A stretch of DNA of 64,000 nucleotides from Kitasatospora paranensis (GTDB lineage: Bacteria; Actinomycetota; Actinomycetes; Streptomycetales; Streptomycetaceae), in assembly GCF_039544005.1 (NCBI RefSeq), contig NZ_BAABKV010000001.1:2232001-2296000 (forward strand), read 5' to 3'. The position numbers and the translations under genes are program-made. The first letter of the stretch is position 1, and every line of letters starts with the position of its first letter. Positions 36,835 through 45,566 of the stretch are shown piece after piece. The notes under the pieces are model-generated. The model made no database searches and was not told where the DNA came from. It saw only the letters and a list, made by a program, of their open reading frames with translations.

Positions 36835-38146
36835 ATGGTGGCCCAGGCCCCGACACCGGTCACCCAGTGGGGCATGCCCACGGCCGGCCCGTTCCGCTGG
36901 ACGAGGCCGACGACCTGGCCGCGCGAGGCGCTCGCGCTGGCCGGGTACTGGGCCGCCAGCCGACTGGTCATGATCGGCATGCTCCGCTCCGGCAAGGCGG
37001 AGCAGGCCATCGAGGTGCACCGCACGTACTTCGGCTGGTACGAGGTGCTCCGCCACGGACACTTCCCGGTCGGCGACGTGACCTGGCAGTACCCGCCGGG
37101 TGCCGCCCTGGCCATGCTCGCGCCCGGACTGCTGCCGTTCCTGACCTATCTGCAGGCCTTCGCCGTCCTGATGCTGGTGACGGACGCCATCACCCAGGCG
37201 GCCCTGGTGCGGGTGTCGCTGCGGCGCAACGGCGGGGTGCACCGCGGGCGCTCCACGGCGGGCGCCTGGATGTGGGCGCTGTCGATGCCGCTGCTCCTCG
37301 GCATGCCGTTCGGACGGTACGACCTGCCGGTGACCGCGCTGGCGATGGCCGCCCTGCTGCTGATGCCGAGCCGGCCGCGGGTCGGCGGCGCGCTGGCGGG
37401 GATCGGCGCCATGGTGAAGGTGTGGCCGGCCCTGGTGGTGCTGGGGGCGCCCCGCGGCCGCGGCACCCGGCAGGCCTGGACGTCGATGTGCGTCTCGGCG
37501 GCGGTGCTGCTGGTGGTGCTGGCCACGGTCTTCGACGGGGCGCTGGACTTCCTCACCGCGCAGCGCGGCCGGGGTGGAGATCGAGTCCCTCGGCGGCAGC
37601 ATGCTCCAGGTGGCGCGCGAGCTGGGCTGGCCGGGCGAGGTGGAGATGCACTACGGGTCGCTGGAGTTCCTCGGCCCGCACGTGGACCTGATCGCGCGGG
37701 TCTCGCTGCTGCTCACCGCGGTCGCCTTCGGCTGGCTGCTGCTGTGGCGCTTCCGGGCGCGCCGGTGGACGCCGGCGCTGCCGTACGACGCGGCACTCAC
37801 CGCGGTGCTGCTGTTCACGGTGACCAGCCGGGTGATCAGCCCGCAGTACCTCATCTGGCTCATCGGCCTGGCCTCGGTCTGCCTGACGGTGCGGGGCACC
37901 TCGCAGCGCCCGGTGGCGGTGGTCGTGCTGCTGACCGCGGCCGTCACCACCATCGACTACCCGCTGTTCTTCGACGCGATGATCAAGGGCGGCTGGCAGC
38001 CGGCGCTGGTGATCGTGACCCGCAACGGCCTGCTGCTCTCGGCCTCGCTCTGGTCGGCCGCCCGGCTGTGGCGGGCCTCGGTGTCCCCGCTCCCGGCCCT
38101 CCAGGAGGCCCCGCAGACCCGGCGCGGCCCGATCCGGGTGGCCTGA
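36835..38146 (+). CDS. GT87-family (DUF2029) membrane glycosyltransferase, frameshifted
   Basis: About 437 aa with around nine predicted membrane helices. It starts at ATG 36835 just after GGAGGCG (GTG 36838 is also possible). Family features are GYWAASRLVMIGM, HFPVGDVTWQYPPGAALAML, AWMWALSMPLLLGMPFGRYD (the conserved GRYD), VKVWPALVVLGAPRG, and, after the break, FTVTSRVISPQYLIWLIGLA. The frame shifts net +1 at the GGGG near 37572, consistent with two lost G. GT87 enzymes use polyprenyl-phosphate sugars and include mannosyl- and arabinosyltransferases of the actinobacterial envelope. The acceptor is unknown. Confidence 0.87.
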
Positions 38147-38210
38147 GAGCCGCCCACGCACCCTCCCCGCCCGGCCCGGGCCGTGCGGCCGCGATGCCGA
38201 CCCGCAGGCC

Positions 38211-38666
38211 TCACCAGACCGGGCGGAGCCTGCCGCCCGGACCGAGGGCGGCCAGGGTGGCGAGGTCGGCGGTCAGCCGGTCGAGGGCGGGGCCGCCGAG
38301 CGCCTCCGCCCAGGGGCGGACGGCATCGGCGGCGGCCTCGTCGGCGGCGCGGGTGCACGCGTGCCCGCGCCCGGTGAGCACGACCAGTCGGGCGCGGGCG
38401 TCCGTGGGGTGCGCACGGCGTTCGACATAGCCCTTGCGGACGAGCTCCTCGACCATCTGGCTGGCGGCCTGCTTGGTGACGCCGAGGTGGTCGGCGAGCT
38501 CGCCGACGGTCGCGCCGTCCGGGGCGAGCCGGACGAAGGCGAATCCGTGCGCGGGCCGCAGGTCGTCGAAGCCGCGGGCCCGGACGCCCTCGTCGATGGT
38601 GCGCACCAGTTCGGCCGCGAGACCGAGCACGAGCGGGGGCAGGACGCGGGCCGGGGTCGGGTTCAC
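38211..38666 (-). CDS. MarR-family transcriptional regulator
   Basis: A 151-aa intact regulator. The winged helix is APDGATVGELADHLGVTKQA, then ASQMVEELVRKGYVERRAHP and TDARARLVVLTGRG with the conserved DxR wing. The start GTG 38666 is leaderless: TTGACC (38695-38700), a 16-bp spacer and TAGACT (38673-38678) lie 6 nt upstream. One of two GTCAAG-N3-CTTGAC palindromes overlaps this -35, so it should repress itself. The second palindrome controls the divergent cupin gene. The ligand is unknown. Confidence 0.9.
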   Translation of the reverse strand: MNPTPARVLPPLVLGLAAELVRTIDEGVRARGFDDLRPAHGFAFVRLAPDGATVGELADHLGVTKQAASQMVEELVRKGYVERRAHPTDARARLVVLTGRGHACTRAADEAAADAVRPWAEALGGPALDRLTADLATLAALGPGGRLRPVW

Positions 38667-38672
38667 GGCGCG

Positions 38673-38753
38673 AGTCTATTCCAGGAGCCGAGATGGTCAA
38701 GCCGCTTGACTGTCACCTCGCCCTCCGGGCACCATATGGTCAAGCCACTTGAC
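38673..38753. promoter_or_regulatory. Twin GTCAAG-N3-CTTGAC operators between MarR and cupin genes
   Basis: GTCAAGCCGCTTGAC (38696-38710) and GTCAAGCCACTTGAC (38739-38753) are perfect 6-bp-arm palindromes 43 bp apart, about four helical turns. The first overlaps the -35 of the leaderless MarR promoter. The second ends 22 bp before the cupin ATG. The arrangement predicts coordinated repression of both genes by the MarR protein. Confidence 0.8.
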
Positions 38754-38775
38754 CACTCTTCCCGAGGAGACCCTC

Positions 38776-39150
38776 ATGCCCGTCATCCGTCCGGAGCAGG
38801 CCGTGGCGCACGAGGCCCACGGCGCCCGCTTCCTCGTCCACGCCGCACCCGCCACCGGGGCGCGCACGCTGCGCGCCTGGCGCCTGGAGATCAGCGAGGG
38901 CGTCCGCGGCGTCGCGCACACCATCAGCCACGAGGAGGTGTTCCACCTGCTGGCCGGCGCCGTCACCGTCTCGATCGACGGCGACGAGGCGGCACTCGCC
39001 CCCGGCGACACCGCCGTCGCCCCGGCCGGCAGCGCCCTGCGGATCGACAACCCCGGCCCGGGCCCGGCCGCGGTCTGGGTGACCACCACGGCGGGACTGA
39101 GCGCCGAACTCCCCGACGGCACCACGATCCGCCCCCCGTGGGCCGCCTGA
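38776..39150 (+). CDS. Cupin-domain protein
   Basis: A 124-aa single-domain cupin from ATG 38776, with GAGGAG upstream. The first cupin motif is seen in HTISHEEVFHLLAGAVTVSI (HxxxEExFxxLxG) and the second in LAPGDTAVAPAGSALRIDNP. The Glu and His typical of metal binding are present in motif 1; motif 2 has no His, so metal binding may be weak or absent. It is divergent from and probably repressed by the MarR protein at 38211. It could be a small dioxygenase, isomerase or binding protein; no substrate is evident. Confidence 0.87.
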   Translation: MPVIRPEQAVAHEAHGARFLVHAAPATGARTLRAWRLEISEGVRGVAHTISHEEVFHLLAGAVTVSIDGDEAALAPGDTAVAPAGSALRIDNPGPGPAAVWVTTTAGLSAELPDGTTIRPPWAA

Positions 39151-39281
39151 CGACTCGAAACCGTGTTCGCTCAGGCCGAACAGATACGCACACGGCCGAA
39201 CCGTTGAACCGCTCCCCACGGGGCAGAAGGCTGCCGAATGCCCGGGGCGGCCCGCCGCGGGCCGGTCGAGGAGGTCCAGCG

Positions 39282-40037
39282 ATGCGGTTGCCGACAAGCA
39301 GTCGGCGGCACGAGCCCGACGAGCCGCCCCATGAGCAGGACGACGACGAGGCACCGGCGCCGCGCCGTACGGCCGAGCCACGGGACGGCCGGCTGCGGCG
39401 CCGCGGGATCCCCTGGTACGTCGGCCTGCCGGTCACCCTGGCGGTGATCCTGGCCGTCTTCCTGGCCGCCGCCAAGCTGGACCTGCTGCCAGGTCTGCCG
39501 AACCCGTTCGCCGAACGCCAGGTCGACCGGAGCCAGCCCGCCGTCCTCAAGTCCATCCAGGACATGAGCCGTTACACGGCGGCGACCGGCAACTTCCAGG
39601 TGATCGTGGACTTGGACCAGGACGCGAAGTTCCTCCCGTCCGCCATCCTCGGCAAGCGCACCCTGTACGTCGCCGCCGGCACCGTCGGCGCCTATGTCGA
39701 CCTGGGCGAACTCGCGGACGGCGCGGTGAAGGTCTCCGCGGACCGGCTCACCGCCACCGTCGTGCTGCCGCACGCCCACCTCGCCGACCCGGCACTGGAC
39801 GTGAAGCACTCGTACGTGTTCGCCCAGCAGCGCGGGTTCTTCGACCGGATCGGCGACTTCTTCTCCGGCAACCCGGGCGACCAGCAGAAGCTGGAGGTGC
39901 TGGCCACCGAGAAGATCTCGACGGCCGCGCAGCAGACCGCGCTGACCGGGACGGCGGAGACCAACACCCGGACGATGCTGCAGAACCTGCTGAAGTCGCT
40001 GGGCTTCACCACCGTGACGGTCACCACCGCGCCCTGA
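39282..40037 (+). CDS. DUF4230 domain-containing membrane-anchored protein
   Basis: A 251-aa protein from ATG 39282, with GAGGAGG upstream. A 40-residue acidic and basic cytoplasmic N-terminus (HEPDEPPHEQDDDEAPAPRR) precedes one membrane helix, WYVGLPVTLAVILAVFLAAA. The extracytoplasmic DUF4230 domain follows: LKSIQDMSRYTAATGNFQVI, GKRTLYVAAGTVGAYVDLGE, then VVLPHAHLADPALDVKHSYV and a C-terminal amphipathic helix. The family is widespread and its function is unknown. No operon partner is close, and a GC hairpin lies near 40093-40130. Confidence 0.85.
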   Translation: MRLPTSSRRHEPDEPPHEQDDDEAPAPRRTAEPRDGRLRRRGIPWYVGLPVTLAVILAVFLAAAKLDLLPGLPNPFAERQVDRSQPAVLKSIQDMSRYTAATGNFQVIVDLDQDAKFLPSAILGKRTLYVAAGTVGAYVDLGELADGAVKVSADRLTATVVLPHAHLADPALDVKHSYVFAQQRGFFDRIGDFFSGNPGDQQKLEVLATEKISTAAQQTALTGTAETNTRTMLQNLLKSLGFTTVTVTTAP

Positions 40038-40324
40038 TCCGCGGGGCCCCGACGGCCCGACCCGCAGGCCACCGGGCAGACAGCACCGCCCGGAATCGGC
40101 CCGGCCCGGCTTGTCCAGGGCCGGGCGGGCCGCCTTCCGCTCGCCCGCCGGCGATGCCCTGCCGGCGGACCACCCCCGGCCGCGCCGCTCCGGGGGTGGC
40201 GGCGTGGCCGGGCAGGTCGATGGGAACACCCATTATGCATGCACCATACAACTATCGGGGCGCCGCGAGAACCCGCACCCGCGTGAGCCGCGCCACCCCG
40301 CCCGCACGACGGTGGGCGGCCCGG
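40038..40324. other. Intergenic region with an AT-rich palindromic island
   Basis: No gene with family support is seen. Most of the region is ordinary GC-rich sequence. The exception is 40230-40256, whose central part around 40234-40250 (TTATGCATGCACCATAC) is far more AT-rich than its surroundings and contains ATGCAT symmetry. It resembles a regulator site or promoter without an obvious gene. A 76-codon frame on the minus strand (40021-40251) starts inside it but has no homology I can recognise. Confidence 0.4.
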
Positions 40325-40373
40325 CGACCGGTGAGCGGTCGACCCCGTCGCCGGGCCGACCGCTCACCGGTCG
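40325..40373. terminator. 17-bp perfect inverted repeat overlapping small membrane gene's stop
   Basis: CGACCGGTGAGCGGTCG (40325-40341) and its exact complement (40357-40373) are separated by 15 bp. The second arm includes the stop codon of the small membrane protein. It probably acts as that gene's terminator on the minus strand. Confidence 0.65.
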
Positions 40374-40471
40374 TCGTCGTGGCGGCTGCCCGCCCGAGCC
40401 GCGACCAGGAAGACGATCAGCGCCAGGACCGAGCACCCGAGCACGCCCGCGACGACATAGCCCACGCCCAT
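40364..40471 (-). CDS. Small single-pass membrane protein
   Basis: A 35-aa protein from ATG 40471, with AAGGAGG three bases upstream. One hydrophobic helix (GYVVAGVLGCSVLALIVFLV) is followed by the basic and acidic tail AARAGSRHDDDR. There is no recognisable family. The strong ribosome site, a well-formed membrane segment and the hairpin at its end support a real gene. Its role is unknown; such peptides often modulate membrane complexes. Confidence 0.55.
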   Translation of the reverse strand: MGVGYVVAGVLGCSVLALIVFLVAARAGSRHDDDR

Positions 40472-40662
40472 GGGCCTCCTTCCGTTCACGCACAGTCTCG
40501 GCACCCCGGCACGGCACCCTGAGCCCGCTGCGCCGTTTTCACCCGCACAGGGATCTCCGCCCGATCCCGCGCCACCACTTTCGGGGGACACCGGTTCGGG
40601 CCGCCGGCCGCACGGATTCGGCCAAGCAGCGGCGGCTCGCGAAGGCGTTCTCCGTATGCGAC

Positions 40663-40681
40663 TTGGCATGAGCTAGCCTAA
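40663..40681. promoter_or_regulatory. Weak iron-box-like element before ferredoxin
   Basis: Read on the minus strand, TTAGGCTAGCTCATGCCAA matches 11 of 19 positions of the actinomycete DmdR/IdeR iron box (TTAGGTTAGGCTCACCTAA, from memory). It lies 48-66 bp before the ferredoxin start. Iron control is plausible for a ferredoxin, but the match is weak. Confidence 0.25.
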
Positions 40682-40728
40682 GAGCGGTTGACTGAAGCAA
40701 CTTTCCCTCTCCCACCCGAGGTGCCGAG

Positions 40729-40926
40729 ATGCAGGTGACCGTCGATCAGGACCGCTGCTGCGGATCGGGCCAGTGCGTACTGACCGCCCCGGAGGTGTTC
40801 GACCAGGGCGAGGACGACGGTCTCGTCCGGCTGCTGCCGCAGCGGCCCGACCCGGCGCGACAGGCAGCCGTCCGCCTCGCCGCCGCCCTCTGCCCGGGCG
40901 GCGCCATCACCGTACGGGATGCGTGA
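40729..40926 (+). CDS. [3Fe-4S] ferredoxin
   Basis: A 65-aa ferredoxin. Cluster ligands fit C-x5-C-xn-CP: Cys10 and Cys16 in DRCCGSGQCVLTAPEVFDQ, and the last in LAAALCPGGAITV. An extra Cys11 occupies the variable position that is often Ala, Ser or Cys in P450-linked ferredoxins. Position 205 bp before a P450 gene on the same strand suggests that it delivers electrons to that enzyme. The spacing and a hairpin at 40993-41011 mean co-transcription is not certain. Confidence 0.9.
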   Translation: MQVTVDQDRCCGSGQCVLTAPEVFDQGEDDGLVRLLPQRPDPARQAAVRLAAALCPGGAITVRDA

Positions 40927-40992
40927 ACACCCGTACGGGGAACGAGCGATGACGCCATGAGAGCGTCCTGAACCGGTCCGAACCGGCCGCGA

Positions 40993-41011
40993 CCGGTCCG
41001 GGACGGACCGG
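40993..41011. terminator. Hairpin between ferredoxin and P450 genes
   Basis: CCGGTCCG (40993-41000) and CGGACCGG (41004-41011) form a perfect 8-bp stem with a 3-nt loop. It lies 66 bp after the ferredoxin stop, so it may attenuate transcription into the P450 gene. Confidence 0.4.
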
Positions 41012-41131
41012 CCGAGGCCGCGAGACGCCCCGGTACGGCACCCGACGGTACGACCCCCGGCCGCGCGGCACGTCGCCCGTGGCCGGCCCACCATCGAACC
41101 CGCGCGAGAACCCGCTTGCGGAAGGACCGGC

Positions 41132-42353
41132 ATGACCACCGCCACCCCCACGCACGACGACGCCGACCCCGCCCTGGCCGTCCCGGCCGCCCGGGCCGAC
41201 GGATGCCCCTTCGCTCCCCCGCAGGCCTACCGGGACGCCCACCACGAGGCCGGCCCGATCAGCCGGGTCGCGCTCTGGGACGGCGCCCCCTGCTGGCTGG
41301 TCACCGGCCACGCGCAAGTCCGCTCCGTGCTCGGCGACAGCCGGTTCAGCGCCGACGCCCGGCACCCCGGCTTCCCGTTCCTCTCCCCGGCCGACGCGAA
41401 CTGCTCAACCGGACGACGCCCACCTTCATCCGCCTCGACGATCCCGAGCACGCCCGCCAACGCCGCATGCTCACCGGCGACTTCATCGTCAAGCGGATCG
41501 AGGCGCTGCGCCCGGAGATCCAGCGGCTGGTGGACGACGCGCTCGACACGATGACCGCCCGGGGCCCGTCGGCCGACCTGGTGGACGCCTACGCACTGCC
41601 CGTGCCCTCGCTCGTCATCTGCCACCTGCTCGGAGTGCCGTACGCGGACCACGAGTTCTTCCAGAGCCGCAGCCGGGCCCTGCTCGACCTCACCGGATCC
41701 GTGGAGAGCGTCGGCGCGGCCCAGCGGGAGCTGGTCGGCTACCTCACCGACCTCGCCGATCACAAGCGGCGGGAGCCGGACGATACTCTGCTCGGCCGCC
41801 TCGTCGAACGGCCGGACGTGAGCATCGCCGAGGCCGCCGCGACCGGACTGCTGCTGCTCGTCGCCGGGCACGAGACGACCGCCAACATGACCGCCCTCGG
41901 CACCCTCGCGCTGCTGCGCCACCCCGCGCAGGCGGACCGGCTGCGGGCCGAACCCGCCCTGATCAAGGGCGCGGTGGAGGAACTGCTGCGGTACCTGACG
42001 GTGGTGCACCTGGGCGTGCCGCGGGTGGCCTCCGAGAACGTGGAGCTGGACGGCACGACCGTCCGGGCCGGCGAGGAGTGCTGTGCATGCTCTCCACCGC
42101 CAACCGCGACGGGCTGGTGTTCGCCGACGGCGACGAGCTCGACGTGACCCGCGACGCCCGCCGCCACTTCGCGTTCGGCTTCGGCGTGCACCAGTGCCTG
42201 GGCCAGCCGCTGGCGCGCGTCGAGCTGCAGATCGCCCTGGAGACGCTGCTGCGCCGGCTGCCCGGCCTGCGGCTCGCCGTGCCGTTCGAGGATCTCCGCT
42301 ACCGCACCGGCATGATCGTCTACGGCGTGGAGGAACTGCCGGTCGCCTGGTGA
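41132..42353 (+). CDS. Cytochrome P450 (two frameshifts)
   Basis: About 407 aa, CYP105/107-like. It opens DGCPFAPPQAYRDAHHEAGP, with RFSADARHPGFPFLSPAD. The frame breaks near 41397 (one lost base restores RELLNRTTPTFIRLDDPEH). The I-helix is LLLLVAGHETTANMTALGTL, the K-helix ExxR is in VEELLRYLTV, and a second break near 42075 is repaired to GEEVLCMLSTANRDGLVF. The haem loop FGFGVHQCLGQPLARVEL carries the axial Cys. It hydroxylates an unknown substrate, probably with the neighbouring ferredoxin. No biosynthetic genes surround it, so it may act in detoxification or tailoring elsewhere. Confidence 0.92.
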
Positions 42354-42384
42354 GCGGCCCGGCCGACGCCCACCGCGGCACCGC

Positions 42385-42912
42385 CTACAGCGGTTCGACG
42401 CCCCGGTGGGCGTCCGCGAGCAGCAGGTAGCCCTCGCCGTTGGCCTTGATGCCGGCCCGCTCCTCCTCGGTGAGGGCGCGGCGGACCTTCGCCGGGACTC
42501 CCGCCACCAGCGAGCCGGGCGGCACCTCGCTTCCCTGGGTGACCACCGCTCCGGCGGCGATCAGCGAACCGGCCCCGATCCGTGCCCCGTTGAGGACGGT
42601 GGCGCCCATGCCGACCAGCACGTCGTCCGCCACGGTGCAGCCGTGCAGGACGGCATTGTGCCCGACCGAGACCCGCGCGCCCAGGCGCAGCGGGAAGCCG
42701 GGGTCGGCGTGCAGGGTGCAGTTGTCCTGGATGTTGGTGTCGGCGCCGACCTCGATCGCCTCGGCGTCACCGCGCAGCACGGCGCCGTACCAGATGCTCG
42801 CTCCGGCGGCCACGGTGACGGCGCCGACCACGACGGCGTTGGGGGCCACGAAGGCCGCCGGGTCGACGGCGGGCACCCGGCCCGCGACGGCGGCGATCAG
42901 CGGTTCGGCCAT
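42385..42912 (-). CDS. Gamma-carbonic anhydrase family protein
   Basis: A 175-aa left-handed beta-helix protein with hexapeptide repeats (VGAVTVAAGASIWYGAVLRG, then VGADTNIQDNCTLHADPGFP). The three His zinc ligands of the family correspond to LHAD, VGHNAVLHGC and the second His of that segment. The invariant RGD (VLRGDAEAI) and IQDN motifs are present. The start ATG 42912 follows AGGAGG. Members hydrate CO2 or bind acyl groups; many actinobacterial ones are untested. The gene is intact. Confidence 0.9.
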   Translation of the reverse strand: MAEPLIAAVAGRVPAVDPAAFVAPNAVVVGAVTVAAGASIWYGAVLRGDAEAIEVGADTNIQDNCTLHADPGFPLRLGARVSVGHNAVLHGCTVADDVLVGMGATVLNGARIGAGSLIAAGAVVTQGSEVPPGSLVAGVPAKVRRALTEEERAGIKANGEGYLLLADAHRGVEPL

Positions 42913-42990
42913 GGTCGTTCCTCCTGGGGTCGGACTCGGTGCGGGGCGGTGCCGGATGCGGGGTGCCGGGTGCGGGGAAGGCGGTGCGGT

Positions 42991-43812
42991 TCAGCCCTCG
43001 TACGGGAGGAGCTCGGGGCGCTTGGGCGGGCGGCCGTCCCCGGACGAGCGGCCGGTGAGGCGGCGGCCGATCCAGGGGCCGACGTGGGTGCGCAGCCACC
43101 GTGCGTCGGCGCGCAGCCGGGCCGTGCGGGACGCGGGCGCTGCGGGCGGCAGCGGCGCCCGCCAGTCGGTGGCGGCGGGACGGCCGAGCGCCTCCAGGAC
43201 GGCCTCGGCGACGCGGCGGTGGCCCTCCGGCTCCAGGTGGAGGCGGTCCTCGGCCCAGAGCCGGGGGTCGTCGAAGCAGGGTGCGCTGAACAGGTCGACG
43301 ACCACGGCGCGGCCGCCGCTCTCCCGGGCCAGCTCCTCGACGAAGGCCTTGAGCTCCAGAATGGCGGGCAGCAGCCGGGCGCCGCCGGGCATCCGCCGGG
43401 CGGGGTCGGTACTGGTGAACAGGACGACCGTGCCGCCGGCGGCGAGCAGCGCCCTGGCCGCCGTACCGACCCGCTCCCGGACGAGCGCGATGTCGCAGCC
43501 GGGCCGCAGGACGTCGTTGAGGCCGCCGGCCAGGGTGACCAGGTCGGCGCCCATGCCGGCGGCCGAGGGCACCTGCTCGTCGCAGATCTGGCCGATCAGC
43601 TTGCCCCGGACGGCGAGGTTGGCGTAGCGGAACCCGGCGTCCGGGCGTTCGGCGGCGAGGGCGTCGGCGACCCGGTCCGCCCAGCCACGGTAGTGGCCGT
43701 CGGGAAGCAGGTCGTCACACATGCCCTCGGTGAAGGAGTCCCCGACGGCGACGTAGCTGGCGAAGCTGCGGCGGGTGTCGGCGACGGCGGTGTGGGGGTG
43801 CGTGTTCTCCAT
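42991..43812 (-). CDS. SGNH/GDSL-type esterase/lipase family protein
   Basis: A 273-aa intact protein. Block I is ASYVAVGDSFTEGMCDDLLP (nucleophile Ser in GDSF), the oxyanion residues are Gly in NLAVRGKLIG and Asn in LAGGLNDVLRPG, and the Asp/His pair is in DPRLWAEDRLHLEPEGHRRV. All SGNH catalytic residues are present. There is no signal peptide, so it acts in the cytoplasm. A TACCAT box lies 9 nt before ATG 43812, suggesting a very short leader. The ester substrate is unknown. Confidence 0.92.
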   Translation of the reverse strand: MENTHPHTAVADTRRSFASYVAVGDSFTEGMCDDLLPDGHYRGWADRVADALAAERPDAGFRYANLAVRGKLIGQICDEQVPSAAGMGADLVTLAGGLNDVLRPGCDIALVRERVGTAARALLAAGGTVVLFTSTDPARRMPGGARLLPAILELKAFVEELARESGGRAVVVDLFSAPCFDDPRLWAEDRLHLEPEGHRRVAEAVLEALGRPAATDWRAPLPPAAPASRTARLRADARWLRTHVGPWIGRRLTGRSSGDGRPPKRPELLPYEG

Positions 43813-43857
43813 GGCCCGACGATGGTACGCGCACCCCCGGCCGCCGCCCGCAACGGG

Positions 43858-44348
43858 CTACCCGTCGGTACGCCCGTTCGGCGGGCGGGCCGTCGGGCCG
43901 GTCCCCCGGTCAGGCGGCGGCACCCCTGCGGGCGACTGCGGGTGCGAGTGCGGGCGGCCGCTGCCGGTGTGCTTCGCGACGTCGTCCGCGCTGAACGGCG
44001 AGCGCTGGAAGATGTCCTGGCCGATCACGGTGGACTCCCACACGCCGTCGGCCGCCGAGGGCCGGGTGAGCAGCCAGGTCGCCGAGAGGGTCTCCCGGTC
44101 CGGCAGGTACTGGCCGCTCCAGCTGGTCACCGAGCCCGCGCCGCCCTGCTCGTTCTGCCAGGCGACCGTCCAGCCGAGCGCCGTGCCGCCGCCCGCACCG
44201 GCGGGGCGCCGCGGCGCCCGGTGAGCGGGTAGCTGCCGGCCGCGTGCCCGGCACCGGAGACGTACGTCCCGGTGAGGCCGCCGGACGGATCCTCCGTCAG
44301 GCGCATGTGGGAGCCGAACTCGTTGTACCAGTCGCCGGCGATGCTCAT
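43858..44348 (-). CDS. Avidin/streptavidin-family biotin-binding protein (frameshifted)
   Basis: About 163 aa from ATG 44348, with GGAGGG upstream. It matches streptavidin strand by strand: GDWYNEFGSHMRLTEDPSGG, LTGTYVSGAGHAAGSYPLTG, then after one lost base near 44214 GGGTALGWTVAWQNEQGG, VTSWSGQYLPDRETLSATWL and GVWESTVIGQDIFQRSPFS. Expected biotin contacts are kept: Asn and Ser in strand 1, Tyr and Ser in strand 3, Trp in GWTVAW, Ser/Thr/Trp in SVTSWSG, Trp in ATWLL, the neighbouring-subunit Trp in GVWEST and Asp in GQDIF. Unlike streptavidin it has no signal peptide, and it carries a 35-residue Pro/Gly-rich tail. Confidence 0.85.
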
Positions 44349-44547
44349 CGGGCCGTCCCTCCGCGCGGGCGCGCGTCCGGCGGCGCCGCTGCGGTGCGGG
44401 CGCCGCGTCCGTGCCGGCCGGGAGAGACCCGGCGGCATCTCGCACGGTAGCCGCGCGGCCGCCGCCGCGGTCGGCGGACATGCCGACGACCACGGCAGCG
44501 GACGGACGGCGGCGGCGGACGGGACCCGGCGGCGCCCGGCGGGACGG

Positions 44548-45551
44548 TCAGCCGCGCGCGGCCGAACGGCGGCGCAGCGCGAGGACGGCGCCGGCCGCCA
44601 GCGCAGCACCACCCCCGACGGCCGTCCACATCCACGGCCCGGGGGCACCGGCCGGGCTCGGCCCGGCGACGGCGCGGCCGGCCGCGGCGGCCGGACCGGC
44701 GGAAGCCGTGGGATCCACCAGGCCGTAGCCGCCGGCCAGGCCCTTGCGGGCGTAGGCGGAGCCGGGCAGCTTGTCGCCGTACCGGGCGGCGACCAGCTTC
44801 TGGTAGGCCGCCAGGGTGACGCTGCGGCGGCCGCCGAGCCCGGTGGTGGCCTCCCGGTTGAGGGGCTCGACGGCGCCCTGCGGGGTCAGCCGGTACCAGG
44901 CGTTGATCTGCGGTTCGGTGAAGGTGCGGGACTGCGGGGTGCCCTGCTCGGCGAGGGACACGTCGGTGTCGCCGTCCCGGATGCCGGCCAGCTGCCAGCC
45001 CTGCTGTCCCACCGCGGCCGGGGCCGCGGCACTGCCGGAGGCCGCCGGGACGGGCTGCCCGGCGGCGGTGCCCCGGGGGCGAGCAGTACGGCCGCCCGGT
45101 GGCCGTCGGCCGCGGTCACCCGGGAGGCCAGGTAGGCGACCCGGGCGACGGTGGCCGCGGCCGGACGGACGGTGCCCGCGACGAAGTCCGGGCTGAGCTC
45201 GTACAGCGGAACGGGATCCTTGAGGTCGAAGGCGGGCGGGGCGGCGGGTGCCGCCGGGGCGCTGCCCCGGGCGCCGACGGTGCCGCCGTCGGCGGCCGCG
45301 GCGAGGCCCGGAGCGGCGGCGCTGCCGGGCTGCCGGGTGGCGACCAGGAAGCGTCCGACGGTGTCCCGGACCTGGCCGGACTGCAGGACCTGCCGGGCGC
45401 CCGCGACGTCGGCGACGCCGTCGGCGGCCGGTGCCGGGTCGCCGCCGGCGGCGGCGGCCGGCAGCGCGGTGAGGGCGGCCAGGAGAACGGCCGAGCCGAG
45501 AACGGCCGCGCGGGCGGCCCGCCGGGTGCGGTGGTACGGGGTGGAAGTCAT
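44548..45551 (-). CDS. Secreted, C-terminally membrane-anchored protein (frameshifted)
   Basis: About 334 aa with a signal peptide (AAVLGSAVLLAALTALPAAA), an Ala/Pro-rich region, and a soluble part with FDLKDPVPLYELSPDFVAGT. The frame is lost in the GCCCCGGGGG stretch near 45075; the other frame carries GQQGWQLAGIRDGDTDVSLA, FTEPQINAWYRLTPQGAVEP and AAYQKLVAARYGDKLPGSAY. A final helix, WMWTAVGGGAALAAGAVLAL, ends in RRRSAARG, the pattern of a C-terminal anchor. I do not recognise the family. It starts 15 bp after the papain-like protease gene ends, so it is probably co-expressed and could be its partner, inhibitor or substrate. Confidence 0.75.
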
Positions 45552-45566
45552 GATGGGCGGCCTCTC

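Noticed and set aside
40021-40251. 76-codon minus-strand ORF
   Set aside because: No family similarity, no ribosome site, and Gly/Pro/Arg-rich shadow-like composition.
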